Below the pieces are notes generated by a model, which saw nothing but the letters and a program-made list of their open reading frames with translations, was not told where the DNA came from and did not search any database. The position numbers were made by a program, and so were the translations under genes. A stretch of DNA of 64,000 nucleotides from assembly GCA_030435675.1 (NCBI GenBank), contig CM059621.1, positions 10,602,001 through 10,666,000 of the forward strand. The letters are read 5' to 3'. This stretch comes from Steinernema hermaphroditum (taxonomy: Eukaryota > Nematoda > Chromadorea > Rhabditida > Steinernematidae). Of this stretch, positions 55,234-64,000 are shown in pieces; the first letter of the stretch is position 1, and every line of letters starts with the position of its first letter.

Positions 55234-57886
55234 TTAAAAATCAGCAACATTCTCCGTGTCCTTCGTGTACTCGTCATTGAATCTTCGGAATTTAACCAAC
55301 AGATCGTCGACGGAAACTTCACCACGCACCTAGAAGAGGGTTCATTATCACAAAGTAGAATTCCTAGTATACCTGATTGTCACGCGTACGGACGTTAACG
55401 GTTCCGTTCTCCTTCTCCTTCTGACCAACGACCAAAATAAAGTTGAACTGCGCGAGTTGAGCGTTTCGGACTTGTTTGTTCATGGTATCGGGAGAGTCGG
55501 CGTCGAATTCGACTTCGAAACCAGCATCGAAGAGTCGTTTTTGCACTTGCTGTGCGTAGCCTTTAACGCTTTCGTGGACGCTGATGATCTTGGCCTGGCG
55601 AGGCGATAGCCAGAATGGCCACTTTCCAGCGAAATTCTCGGTGAGAATAGCCGTCATTCGCTCCAGAGATCCTAGTACAGCTCGGTGGATCATGACCGGT
55701 CGCTTCTTCTCGTTGTTGGCACTAAACAGTCGTGATAAAAGGTTTTCCTACAAGAAAACATCTTACTCAAAGTAGTGCAAATCAAAACGAATGGGAAGTT
55801 GGAAGTCAAGCTGGATCGTGGCACACTGGTGGTTGCGTTTCAGAGCGTCCTGGATGGTGATGTCGATTTTCGGACCATAGAAAGCTCCATCTCCAGGGTT
55901 CAGCTCCCACGGTTGTCCAAAACGATCGAGAGCTTCCTTCAGCTGCTCCTCGGCAAAGTCCCATGTAGCGATTTCACCCAAAAATCCTTCTGGGCGCGTG
56001 CTGAGGTTCAACTTGAATGTGAAACCAAATACTTCGTTGTATGCGAACTTCAGGAACTCAAGACAGCCCTGAATCTCATCGATAATTTGGTCGTCGCGGC
56101 AGAATATGTGGGCGTCATCTTGCTGGAATCGGCGCACACGCGTCAAGCCGCTAAGAGCTCCGCTGAACTCGTTGCTAAAATACAGAAGTTAAACTGGACA
56201 CAAAACATCAGATTACCGGTGCAAGACGCCAAAGTCGGCAAATCGGAAAGGAAGCTCGTTGTGCGTATGTGGTTGATGCGCGAACATCAAACAGTGACCA
56301 GGACAGTTCATGGGTTTCAGTCCAAACACCTCCTTTTCAACATCGACTCTGGAACATCAGTACAATTAACAAACGCGGTGGTTCTATACACATACTTGAA
56401 CATATCATCTGAATAATGCTGCCAGTGACCCGACGTCTCCCAAAGTTTGCTATTGTACATATTGGGAGTGATGACCTCGGAGAATCCGCGCTTGCGGTAC
56501 TCCTTCTTGATGAAGTCCGTAAGCTTGTTGTATATGTGAGCTCCCTTAGGATACCAGAACGCCGAACCAGGGCTTAGGCCATGGAAGAAGAAAAGATCCT
56601 GATCGCGGCCAATCTTGCGGTGATCACGCTTTGCAGCCTCCTCCTAAAATTCAAAAACTTAGCAAAGCAAGTAGGCTAAATTTAGCACCTGGAACTTCTG
56701 CCACTCCTTGAGTTGTTTGCTATCCGGAAATGAAATTCCATACACGCGTTGAAGCGTCTCGGCATCAGATTTGCCTTCCCAGTAAGAGCTGGAGGCCTTG
56801 GTAACTTGCATCGCCTTGATTTTTCCGGTATGACGGACGTGAGGGCCTCTGCACAGATCGATGAGCGGGCCACATCGGTACACCGTCGTTGTCGGCGTCT
56901 TGACCTTCTCGTTCAAGATTCTGACCTTGAACTGGTTGTACTTGAACATTTCCAGCAAGTCTTCCTTCGAAACCTCCAGACGCTCGAAGGTTTGCTTGTC
57001 CTTAATAGTGACCGAGAATATAGTTAATGCCACAAAGCAAAAATTGATACCTTGACGGCACACTTGGCAATCTCTTCGATTTTCGGGAAATCTTCCGGCG
57101 AGACATTTTTTCCTTCGTGATGCATGTCGTAATAGAATCCTTCTGAGATTGGGGGACCGTAGCACAGGTGACCACCGCAGAATCGCTCCATCGCCTCTCC
57201 CAGAATATGGGCGGAGCTGTGCCAAAAGACCTGAACAGGTAGGTAAGGCTTGCTCATTCAAAATACGTATGATCCAGTCATGTTTTTATATAGTTGTGTG
57301 CGAAATGAATGTACGACCGACAAACTACTGGAGATCTACTTTTACGATGACCAGCCCTGTAAGGTCCATATTTTATGACACACTTTACGCACAACTCATC
57401 CCACCAAGAACAAGCCATAAAAAGGCCGAGTGTATATAGTGTTGTGCGTAGGTGCGAATGTGGGTTAACGTATAGGCAAAGTTATACCTGTTTCGCCTCA
57501 TCATCGTCAAATTTTAGGATCTTCAACGTGGCATTTCCTTCGAATGGACGATCCAAATCCCACAGTTCATCATTGACCTTGGCGATCACAGCCGTGTCAG
57601 CGAGTCCACGACTGATCTTTTCAGCAATTTGGATGGGTGTGGTGCGCCACGATTCGCCATCGAATTCTTTTCCATCGGGAAGCGTGATTTTGATTGGCTC
57701 TGCTATCTGAACAAGTTGTGAGTAGAGCTCTTCTAGTTGTCTTACCTTGTTCGCCAATTCTTCTCTGTGCTTGGCCATAAGCTTGTCAAACAAGTCGATA
57801 CGTTCTTGGATGAATTCTGGCCACGGGGCCAATTCTGATTTGCATGTCGTCACTTTCGGTGCCACCTCAACAGCTGCCGTGGCCAT
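55234..57886 (-). CDS. tars-1: Threonyl-tRNA synthetase
   Basis: Charges tRNA-Thr; class II synthetase, about 720 residues in eight or nine exons. ATG 57886 ([20 protein letters not shown]) to TAA 55234-55236. TGS domain: [20 protein letters not shown]. Editing domain: [20 protein letters not shown] (HxxxH zinc site) and [20 protein letters not shown]. Catalytic core: [29 protein letters not shown], motif 2 [20 protein letters not shown], then [20 protein letters not shown] and motif 3 [14 protein letters not shown]. Anticodon-binding domain: [20 protein letters not shown] and [20 protein letters not shown]. All expected sites are present. A plausible 5' acceptor (TTCTTTCAG) lies about 50 nt upstream. 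Confidence 0.96.
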
Positions 57887-58214
57887 GGCGCGAAACGAAG
57901 AACGAAGAACGCGAAAAGCGAGCGTTTTAACCCTGAAAGAAGCGGCACAATTACAACAAAACGTTTCTGCACGATAGAAAGAACAACATTTGACACGAAA
58001 ACGGCCAAGCCCGGTCCATAGAAAATTCTAACAAAATGACGCCGCTCCCACGGTAGACTTCAGAAAAGGCCAGGTACCAGAGGTACGAACGATGGAAAAT
58101 ACATTCACGTGGCATCGCACCACTGGCGGTAATCAGAACACAAGTGTCCAAGCAATCAGATTTATTATACACGTCTTCTACTAACACGGAATGATCAACA
58201 AGAATAGTCAACAG
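57887..58214. other. Spacer between tRNA synthetase and phosphatase
   Basis: About 0.33 kb, both flanking genes on the minus strand. Nothing coding seen. It should hold the promoter or 5' UTR of the synthetase and the 3' UTR of the phosphatase. Confidence 0.5.
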
Positions 58215-59105
58215 CTACTGCATATATTTCTCTAACTTTATCGAAAGCATTCTATCCACTAAAATCTTGTCAATGTTAATACGGGAAAAAGGTATCCATG
58301 CACCAACAGCGCCGAATACAGCTCCTCCGAGTACATCTGTAGGATGATGCCAGTAGTCCGTGACCCGCGTAACCGCACATACAGTAGACCATACAATAAA
58401 GAACCCGAGAACGAAGTTACGAGCACGCTTCAGAGAGAGATTGTTCGGGAAAGCACGGACAATCCCCGTTGAGTAGTAGTAAATGAACAGAGTTGCAAAG
58501 ACAGCTGCAGTCGTGTGTCCCGAAGGAAAGCTCGTTCGTGCTGTTCGGACGCGGCGGGCAGGTCCTGTGCAGAAGGCTTCCTCAATGTAAGCAGTAGGAT
58601 CTGCGGTGCAATTGACCAAACTCCAGTCCGGTTGGCAAACTTCTAGGAAATGTGGGCGCAACCTTCCAAACGCACACTTTGCAGTTTCCAGCAGAAAAGT
58701 CATGGTGGTGTACGCTACGACGAATTCCAAATAGCGCATGGTCACTGACACGAAGAATTTCCCGGTTCGATTAGTGGTTTCCACTTCGCGGAATAGCAGC
58801 AGCTCCAGAAGTGCTATCAGAAAGAATGGAACGGCGAGAGTCATCACGAGCAGGTGGATCGTCGATATAGTATTCGGCTTGAGCGGGTTCGAAATAGCCA
58901 AGTCGTTACAGTAGAATCCGTGCTCGACGGGATGGATGAGGTAGCCGGAAAACGTGAAGAAAAACGCGATCGCTACAGCGAGACCAATGGCTATGTCAAT
59001 CCCCATGAAGAAAAGTCCGCGAATCACTGAGGAACGGAACGAAGAGTCCTCGTCTTCTTCATGGCGGTAGAGGCGTCCACTGAAGGTTACCCGTTTAAGC
59101 GGCAT
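58215..59105 (-). CDS. Lipid phosphate phosphatase (PAP2 / LPP family)
   Basis: Integral membrane phosphatase of phosphatidate, lysophosphatidate and related lipid phosphates; 296 residues, intronless. Start chosen at ATG 59105 (MPLKRVTFSGRLYRHEEDED); the frame stays open 85 codons further up to 59360, without family similarity there. Six hydrophobic segments, for example IDIAIGLAVAIAFFFTFSGY and LLVMTLAVPFFLIALLELLL. Catalytic motifs: C1 KCAFGRLRPHF, C2 FPSGHTTAA and C3 TRVTDYWHHPTDVLGG, in which the usual Ser before Arg is Thr. The acidic N-terminus and the absence of introns in an intron-rich neighbourhood are notable. Confidence 0.93.
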   Translation of the reverse strand: MPLKRVTFSGRLYRHEEDEDSSFRSSVIRGLFFMGIDIAIGLAVAIAFFFTFSGYLIHPVEHGFYCNDLAISNPLKPNTISTIHLLVMTLAVPFFLIALLELLLFREVETTNRTGKFFVSVTMRYLEFVVAYTTMTFLLETAKCAFGRLRPHFLEVCQPDWSLVNCTADPTAYIEEAFCTGPARRVRTARTSFPSGHTTAAVFATLFIYYYSTGIVRAFPNNLSLKRARNFVLGFFIVWSTVCAVTRVTDYWHHPTDVLGGAVFGAVGAWIPFSRINIDKILVDRMLSIKLEKYMQ

Positions 59106-60276
59106 CGTACCTAAGAAGACCCAGGAATCAGTATTTGAATGGAAGAACCTCCTGCATATATACGAGTGCCACACGCGGCCGCCACACTGACGTAACACCC
59201 TCACAATCTCGCGCCACGTTCGGAGGGAGGCTGATGCAATGGAACACAATCTCGCTTGGACGCATACGTATGTGTACGGTTGGAAACGTGGTAGGTGACT
59301 GATTCCTCCAGTTCTGGACAGCGCGTAAATACACAACAGAAAGCACTCGCTGTCACTCACTTCTCGGCTTTAGCCATGAGCATGGCACGCGCGAAAGCAG
59401 CCAAAAGGATGCACAGTTCGCATGGGAGGGCATTCTTGTGCTCAAAAAAGAAATCAGATGCGAGGCGGATCGGAGGAACGGCTGACTTCGAATCACGGAG
59501 AGCTGACCGCTTCTCCGTGCGGAGAGGGACTACGGTCGGCTTCGGTTCCCGACGCGATCGAGACCATTAGTAATCTTTGTACGATCGATTTCGAGTTTCA
59601 CAGGAAGTTTTGATTATCATGAAGGAGCCACGAGGTGGAGAGAAGAAGATCAACACATGGGTGCACAGTCGGAGGAATCTACGCGAAGCTGAGAATGCGG
59701 GAAGGACAGATGAGGTGCGGAGATGATCTGTGAATGACAGAAGGTGTTTGCTTCAAAAGTCATCGAAGACAAATGTTCTTCTGATTTCTTCGTTCTTCCC
59801 ATGCCTGTTCCAATCGATCATCGCTGGTCTTTCAGAAACTATAGTTCGTGTTTGATCTTTACACGCAGTTCCACACGTTTGTTTTCCCATCAAACTATAG
59901 TGGAGTTCATTCGCGAACGATAATGGAAAGATCACAACGGAAAACTGTCACATGGACTCGTTTCCCTTCTTCTTTGGTCCTTCCCCTTTCATTCGAAAGT
60001 GGTGTGACCTGTGCGAACTAAAGTGCTCGCATCGTTTCCTTCGTAAAATACCGTATGTTTGCAATGAAGTGAAGTCACTTGTTGCGCGAATTGATCCTGT
60101 TCCGTCATTTTGCTGTAATCTCCTCTGCTTCAGGTATATCAGCGTGCAGCCGATAAAGAACTAGCAGGGAATGTCACAGCGGCTTGAAGTCGCCAATGTG
60201 ATAATTATCAGGGCGTGTTGCAAGTAGAGAAGGGAAACGACCTGCGGAAGCGACCTGTTCTAGCAGGGAAGTGGTG
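59106..60276. other. Divergent intergenic region
   Basis: About 1.2 kb between the phosphatase (minus) and the glycerol kinase 5-like gene (plus). No gene recognised. Confidence 0.5.
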
Positions 60277-62178
60277 ATGAGCGGCAGCGGATATGGCGGT
60301 GGGTCCGCTAAAAATGGAAATTCCTATGTGGTTGCCGTGGACATAGGTACTTCCACAATAAGGGCGTGCCTATACGACAGTCACTGTCACCTTAAGAACT
60401 TTTCTCAAGAGAAGGTAGGTTCTCAGTGTCTTTCTGGTGTACTTCTCGGTTTTCAGGTGAAACTTCATTACAGTGGAGCGTCCGAAGAGGTTCTCCGAGT
60501 GGAAATTGACCCCGATGAGTTGTGGAACCAATTTCTTGGAGTAGTAAATGATGTCCGTGAGTGAATAAGCGTTGAGCCTGCAAGCGGAGCTGTTATTTGC
60601 AGTGGTTTACATTGACAAAAGTGTGGACACTGTCACTATGGGCATCTGCGCACAGAGAAACACATTTATCACGTGGAACAGGTCAGTCACTTTTCCTTAT
60701 CAAGCTTGAAGCTTCGTTTAGGTTGACAATGGAGCCGTGCCACCGCATGATCACCTGGAAAGATTGCCGTGCAAAGGCCGCGTGTAAAGAGTGGAACGAA
60801 TCATTCACGCTGAAGGTACTGTGGATAGCTACACGGCTCCCACACTGTATTTGTTTTTCAGGCTCTTAACATGAGTGGCGCAGTTTTGCATTTCTTCACG
60901 CGGATGCCAAGGTTCAAAGCAGCGCGGATGTACAAGTTCATCAATCAAATGATCACGCATAGGCTCCTTGTCACCATAGACGAGGTAGGATATAACAAGG
61001 AGCAGTGCTAATTTTCCATGTTACAGAATCCTTCGATGAAAACGTTGGTGGACAAAGGGTTGCTGGCACTTGGGTGCATCGATACTTGGCTGATTTCGAA
61101 GCTGACCAACGGCCGCATATTCATAACCGAACCGTCATCTGCCAGTTCCACGGGGGTATACGACCCTTTTCAACAGCGTTGGGGCGACGTCATCCTCAAA
61201 ATTGTCCATTTCCCTGTCAACGTTCTACCTGATCTCACGACTACAGCTGGAGACACGATCGCAGTCGCTGACAACAGCATCTTTGGATTGCCCATACATG
61301 TGGGAGCCATGGTGAGGAACCCATGCGAAGACGTCACTAATAGTGGAGATTACAGCTCGGTGACCAACAAGCAGCGCTCTTCGGAAGCGGTTGCCGGAGA
61401 AAAGGAGACGTCAAGATTTCACTGGGAACTGGCAGCTTTCTCGATGTTGTCACCGGTGACAAACCTCACGCCTCGATGAGCGGCATTTACCCACTCGTCG
61501 GCTGGAGCACTCCGCAGAATATCTGCTTCGTCGCTGAAGGATGTTCGAGTGACACTTCGACCATCCTGGAATGGGCGCATTCCCTGGGACTCTTCGATTC
61601 GGTGCAGGAAACCTCGGCGATAGCACAAACGGCGCCAGCGGATGCCATGGTGTTCTTCATTCCCGCTTTTGGTGGAATTCAAACTCCGGTCAATGATGAC
61701 CATGCCTGCTGCGCGTTCATGGGTTTGAGGCCGGACACAACAAAAGCCGTTATGATCAGGGCAATTCTCGAGTCCATCGCGTTCCGTATTTACCAGATCT
61801 GGACAAAGTTCAACGAAGAACTGCCAAACACAATAAAGCCCTCAATAAGGTATATTTCCCTTTGTTTACGCTTGCGCAGAGGTCCTCCTCTATAGGTGCT
61901 GCGGCGGCGTATCGAAGAACAACTTTTTGTGCCAAACCATCAGCTCTCTCCTCGATTTGCCGGTGGAGCGCGTGGAAGAGGAAAGCTTCTGTGCTGCCAA
62001 AGGAGCAGCACTGCTCGCAGGCCTATCCACGGGCATGTGGAAAATGGAAAAGATCGATGACCTCGTAACGACAGAGAAGATATTCGTACCAGATGCAGTC
62101 GATCACAAATTGCTCAAAAAGAAATTTACTAAATGGGAAAGTGCTCTAGAACGATGCCTTATTTTTTATGCTCAGTAA
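60277..62178 (+). CDS. Glycerol kinase 5-like FGGY sugar kinase
   Basis: FGGY-family kinase, about 500 residues in eight exons, ATG 60277 (MSGSGYGGGSAKNGNSYVVA) to TAA 62176-62178. ATP-binding phosphate loop: VAVDIGTSTIRACLYD. Middle: VYIDKSVDTVTMGICAQRNT and FITWNRLTMEP. Characteristic FGGY motif AMLGDQQAALFGSG, followed by DVKISLGTGSFLDVVTGDKP. C-terminal actin-like lobe: FFIPAFGGIQTPVNDDHACC, ILESIAFRIYQIW and CCGGVSKNNFLCQTISSLLD, AAKGAALLAG. The overall match is to the GK5 branch rather than classical glycerol kinase; the substrate is unproven. Introns are about 40-50 bp. ROMO1 follows 268 bp downstream on the same strand. Confidence 0.85.
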
Positions 62179-62445
62179 TACCAAATAAAGTCAAGAACCG
62201 GAGATGTGACACTGTCACCCGTTCTCGCAGAGTTTTGCTCTGCGGCTATGACGTCCCAACGCGATTGGCGTTCTCGCTGCGGGTCGATTACGATACGTTT
62301 TTACGTGAGGCGATCGCGTTTGATAAGAAAAACGCTTCTGGCTGAGAGGGTGTTTACTTCACCGCTATTCTATGTTTGTGTTTGTCACGTTCATGTTGTG
62401 TCGCGCCTTTTCGTCTTTTTCCGCTAGTTCAACCATCTTCAGATT

Positions 62446-62742
62446 ATGCCTGTTCCTCAAGGTTACGGTGTTGTCGGCGGCGGCCAGCAAGGCCCGAGTT
62501 GCTTCCAGAAGCTGAAGATGGGGTTCATGATGGGTGCGATGATCGGCGGAGCCACGGGAGTTCTACTAGGTGGATTCAGCGCTTTCCGGTGAGTTGCACC
62601 ATTCGGGATCTTCTCCATTAGGTTCTCTTTCAGGATGGGACTGAGAGGAAGAGAAATGCTTGTGCAGGTCGGAAAGGTTGCCGCCCAGTCAGGCGGCAGT
62701 TTCGGCGTCTTTATGACTGTGGCTCAGGGTATTCGATGTTGA
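62446..62742 (+). CDS. romo1: ROMO1 / Mgr2 mitochondrial inner-membrane protein
   Basis: Small protein of about 83 residues in two exons; component linked to the TIM23 import machinery and to mitochondrial reactive oxygen control in other animals. ATG 62446 sits 3 nt behind a CATCTTCAG acceptor and begins MPVPQGYGVVGGGQQGPSCF. Two Gly-rich membrane helices: KMGFMMGAMIGGATGVLLGG and MGLRGREMLVQVGKVAAQSG, then FGVFMTVAQGIRC and TGA at 62740-62742. The GIRC end and SGG.FG motif match the family. A second in-frame possibility (MLSGYTGSGGRG at 62847 after a TTTCCAG acceptor) is probably not part of this gene. The 268 bp gap to the upstream kinase is compatible with an operon. Confidence 0.9.
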
Positions 62743-63600
62743 CGTTGTAATTCTACTTGCGGAACTATTGTTTACTGCGTTGTTAGTTAGATGCGATAGT
62801 GAATGTTTTTACATATATTGACTCTCCCGTGTTCCTTCTTTCCAGATGCTGAGCGGCTACACTGGCTCTGGTGGCAGAGGCTAGTCCGTTGGAATCTGCC
62901 GGCGAGGCTGTGGACCTAAGCTGTAACTGCGCCGGCCACCGTTTGTGGTGGAGGTGAACGCGGACTGGCGACCATTCTCGTACTCGGACATCCGAGATTT
63001 CCGAGGGTCGCTGCTCTGGACGAGGGGCTGCTGTTGTACACTAGAAGAAGGTGAAGAGGATGGAAAACTTCTGGATAAGCGTTACTTTTGCCGCGTGTCG
63101 TTTGAGGGAATGACGCCTCGCTTCGCTCTTGGTTGGTGCCGAGGCCGTTCCTGCGAACCTTGTTCATTCTTGCTAGTGCTGGAAAGAGTTTTTAGCCGAG
63201 TTTTCGAGCCTTCACTACCTCGTGTCAATCGCATTGCGAGGCAGGTAATACCAGGTGTCCCGGAAGTTCTGGCCAACTGGGACCTAAAAAGTGATTGGAA
63301 CGATGTAATAGATGTAGGTTCGTACTATGATGTAGGCCCCCCGTGTCACGAGATCGTCTATTTTCCGTATTCTTCTTCCGTCCATGGCGCACAGCCTGAA
63401 AATGGTAATGTTTTCAGGCCTGTCCAGCCCTCTGAATACCTTCCAGGACTCACGCTATAGCCCCTTGCGATGAGTTCAAGGATGAATCCGAATCCTCTCT
63501 GGAGCTGCGCCTTCTGGAACCTCACGTGTCGACATTCTAAGCCTCGTCCGTTCAAGAAGACACTAAACTTTCTTATGTCTCGTTTCTAGGAGAATTCTTA
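62743..63600. other. Region between ROMO1 and the right-edge gene
   Basis: A 172-codon plus-strand frame (62945-63460, no ATG near its start) reads NADWRPFSYSDIRDFRGSLL and later WNDVIDVGSYYDVGPPCHEI. It has no recognisable motif and may be chance or an unrecognised terminal exon. Otherwise nothing seen. Confidence 0.35.
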
Positions 63601-64000
63601 CTAGATGATGTTCGCCTCGGGGTGTGTTTGGTCGCGTCGGTTGTAGATGACAGCGCTTCGGGGTCGCCGCGCCCGATGCCTCTCTGCGTGCGTTCTCGGG
63701 GCGTCCCGATTCTGCTTGCGGTAATCCAGAGCATAGTCGTCTTTCACCCTGGAAGGACCTGTCCCCGCGGGTCAATCTTCCTGAAGCGGCTCCCACCTGG
63801 GTCCGTGTGCCTCGACGGCGCCGTCTCCGACTGGTTGCCGTAGTAGTCCTGAAGATAGGCGTCCGGAGGGTTCCATTCCGAGTTGTTCTCATAGAAGTCG
63901 GTCACAGCGGGGCCTAAACCTCTCGAGTTGCCTTTCACCCGCATCCACCTACTTTTGACCTGAGGAGGCGCGTGGTCGTTATAGTCGATGGAGTAGACCG
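63601..64000 (-). CDS. 3' end of an unidentified gene running off the window
   Basis: Two exons on the minus strand. The first enters from the right edge and reads VYSIDYNDHAPPQVKSRWMR, then GLGPAVTDFYENNSEWNPPD, AYLQDYYGNQSETAPSRHTD and FRKIDPRGQ. After an intron of about 48 bp (GTCCTT...AAGCAG) the last exon reads NRDAPRTHAERHRARRPRSA, then VIYNRRDQTHPEANII and TAG at 63601-63603. Rich in Tyr, Asn, Asp and Arg, with no membrane segment; this looks like the cytoplasmic or disordered tail of a larger protein. The N-terminal part lies outside, so no function can be given. Confidence 0.6.

Noticed and set aside
59106..59360. 85-codon upstream extension of the lipid phosphatase frame
   Set aside because: No similarity to the family, and it lies before a good start (MPLKRVTF) of usual family length.
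62847..62884. MLSGYTGSGGRG mini-frame after a TTTCCAG acceptor downstream of ROMO1
   Set aside because: The ROMO1 frame already ends in the family-typical GIRC; joining this exon would replace that end with an unrelated tail.

Overview
This is nuclear DNA from a eukaryote, almost certainly a nematode. Genes are split by many short introns (mostly about 37-60 bp, GT-AG). Several start codons sit directly behind a TTTCAG-type acceptor, which suggests spliced-leader trans-splicing. The gene families also fit: nematode-type 7TM receptors, saposin-like proteins, Ly6-like GPI proteins and a huge EGF/VWA-like/mucin secreted protein. I could not name the species. A SUV39H-type methyltransferase carrying a chromodomain argues against Caenorhabditis. 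All gene models are hand-spliced from the sequence.

Layout. 1-2 kb: no clear gene. 2.06-6.27 kb: two tail-to-tail 7TM receptor paralogues, with an element bearing CACTA-ended inverted repeats between them. 6.5-7.8 kb: LINE remnant, a partial copy of a GCGTCGTGCG-rich repeat family and a 229 bp pure (CT)n tract. 7.98-10.02 kb (-): SUV39H-like H3K9 methyltransferase. 10.59-11.83 kb (-): CSN5. 12.88-15.25 kb (+): ribokinase, whose last intron holds a complete REEP/Yop1-type gene on the opposite strand. 15.4-16.2 kb (-): Ly6-like GPI protein. 16.2-20.9 kb: no convincing gene, one tRNA-like stretch. 20.98-24.11 kb (+): tandem ADP/ATP carrier paralogues. 25.1-33.3 kb (-): giant secreted EGF/VWA-like/mucin protein. 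35.2-38.1 kb (-): F-box protein whose F-box is split by a 1.9 kb intron. 39.7-40.2 kb (-): acyl-CoA-binding protein. 41.46-43.05 kb (+): succinyl-CoA ligase ADP-forming beta subunit. 43.3-44.6 kb: a TIR transposon carrying a gene-like fragment and itself interrupted by a hAT-like foldback MITE. 45.67-47.45 kb (+): M17 leucine aminopeptidase. 48.36-49.88 kb (+): intronless protein with three chromodomains, a long coiled coil and a chromoshadow-like end. 49.9-51.0 kb (-): two tandem saposin-like genes. 51.6-52.3 kb (+): unknown small gene. 53.56-55.17 kb (+): aldo-keto reductase with altered catalytic residues. 55.2-57.9 kb (-): threonyl-tRNA synthetase. 58.2-59.1 kb (-): intronless lipid phosphate phosphatase. 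60.28-62.18 kb (+): glycerol kinase 5-like FGGY kinase. 62.45-62.74 kb (+): ROMO1. 63.6-64 kb (-): 3' end of a gene running off the window.

Most genes are unrelated housekeeping functions. The link I find most interesting is between the SUV39H-like writer and the multi-chromodomain reader, because both parts of a heterochromatin H3K9me pathway lie in one 64 kb window and the reader has an unusual architecture. The other notable signals are two carriers lacking the RRRMMM signature, an aldo-keto reductase that appears catalytically dead, two likely GC-AG introns, the nested REEP gene and the nested transposon with a clean target-site duplication.
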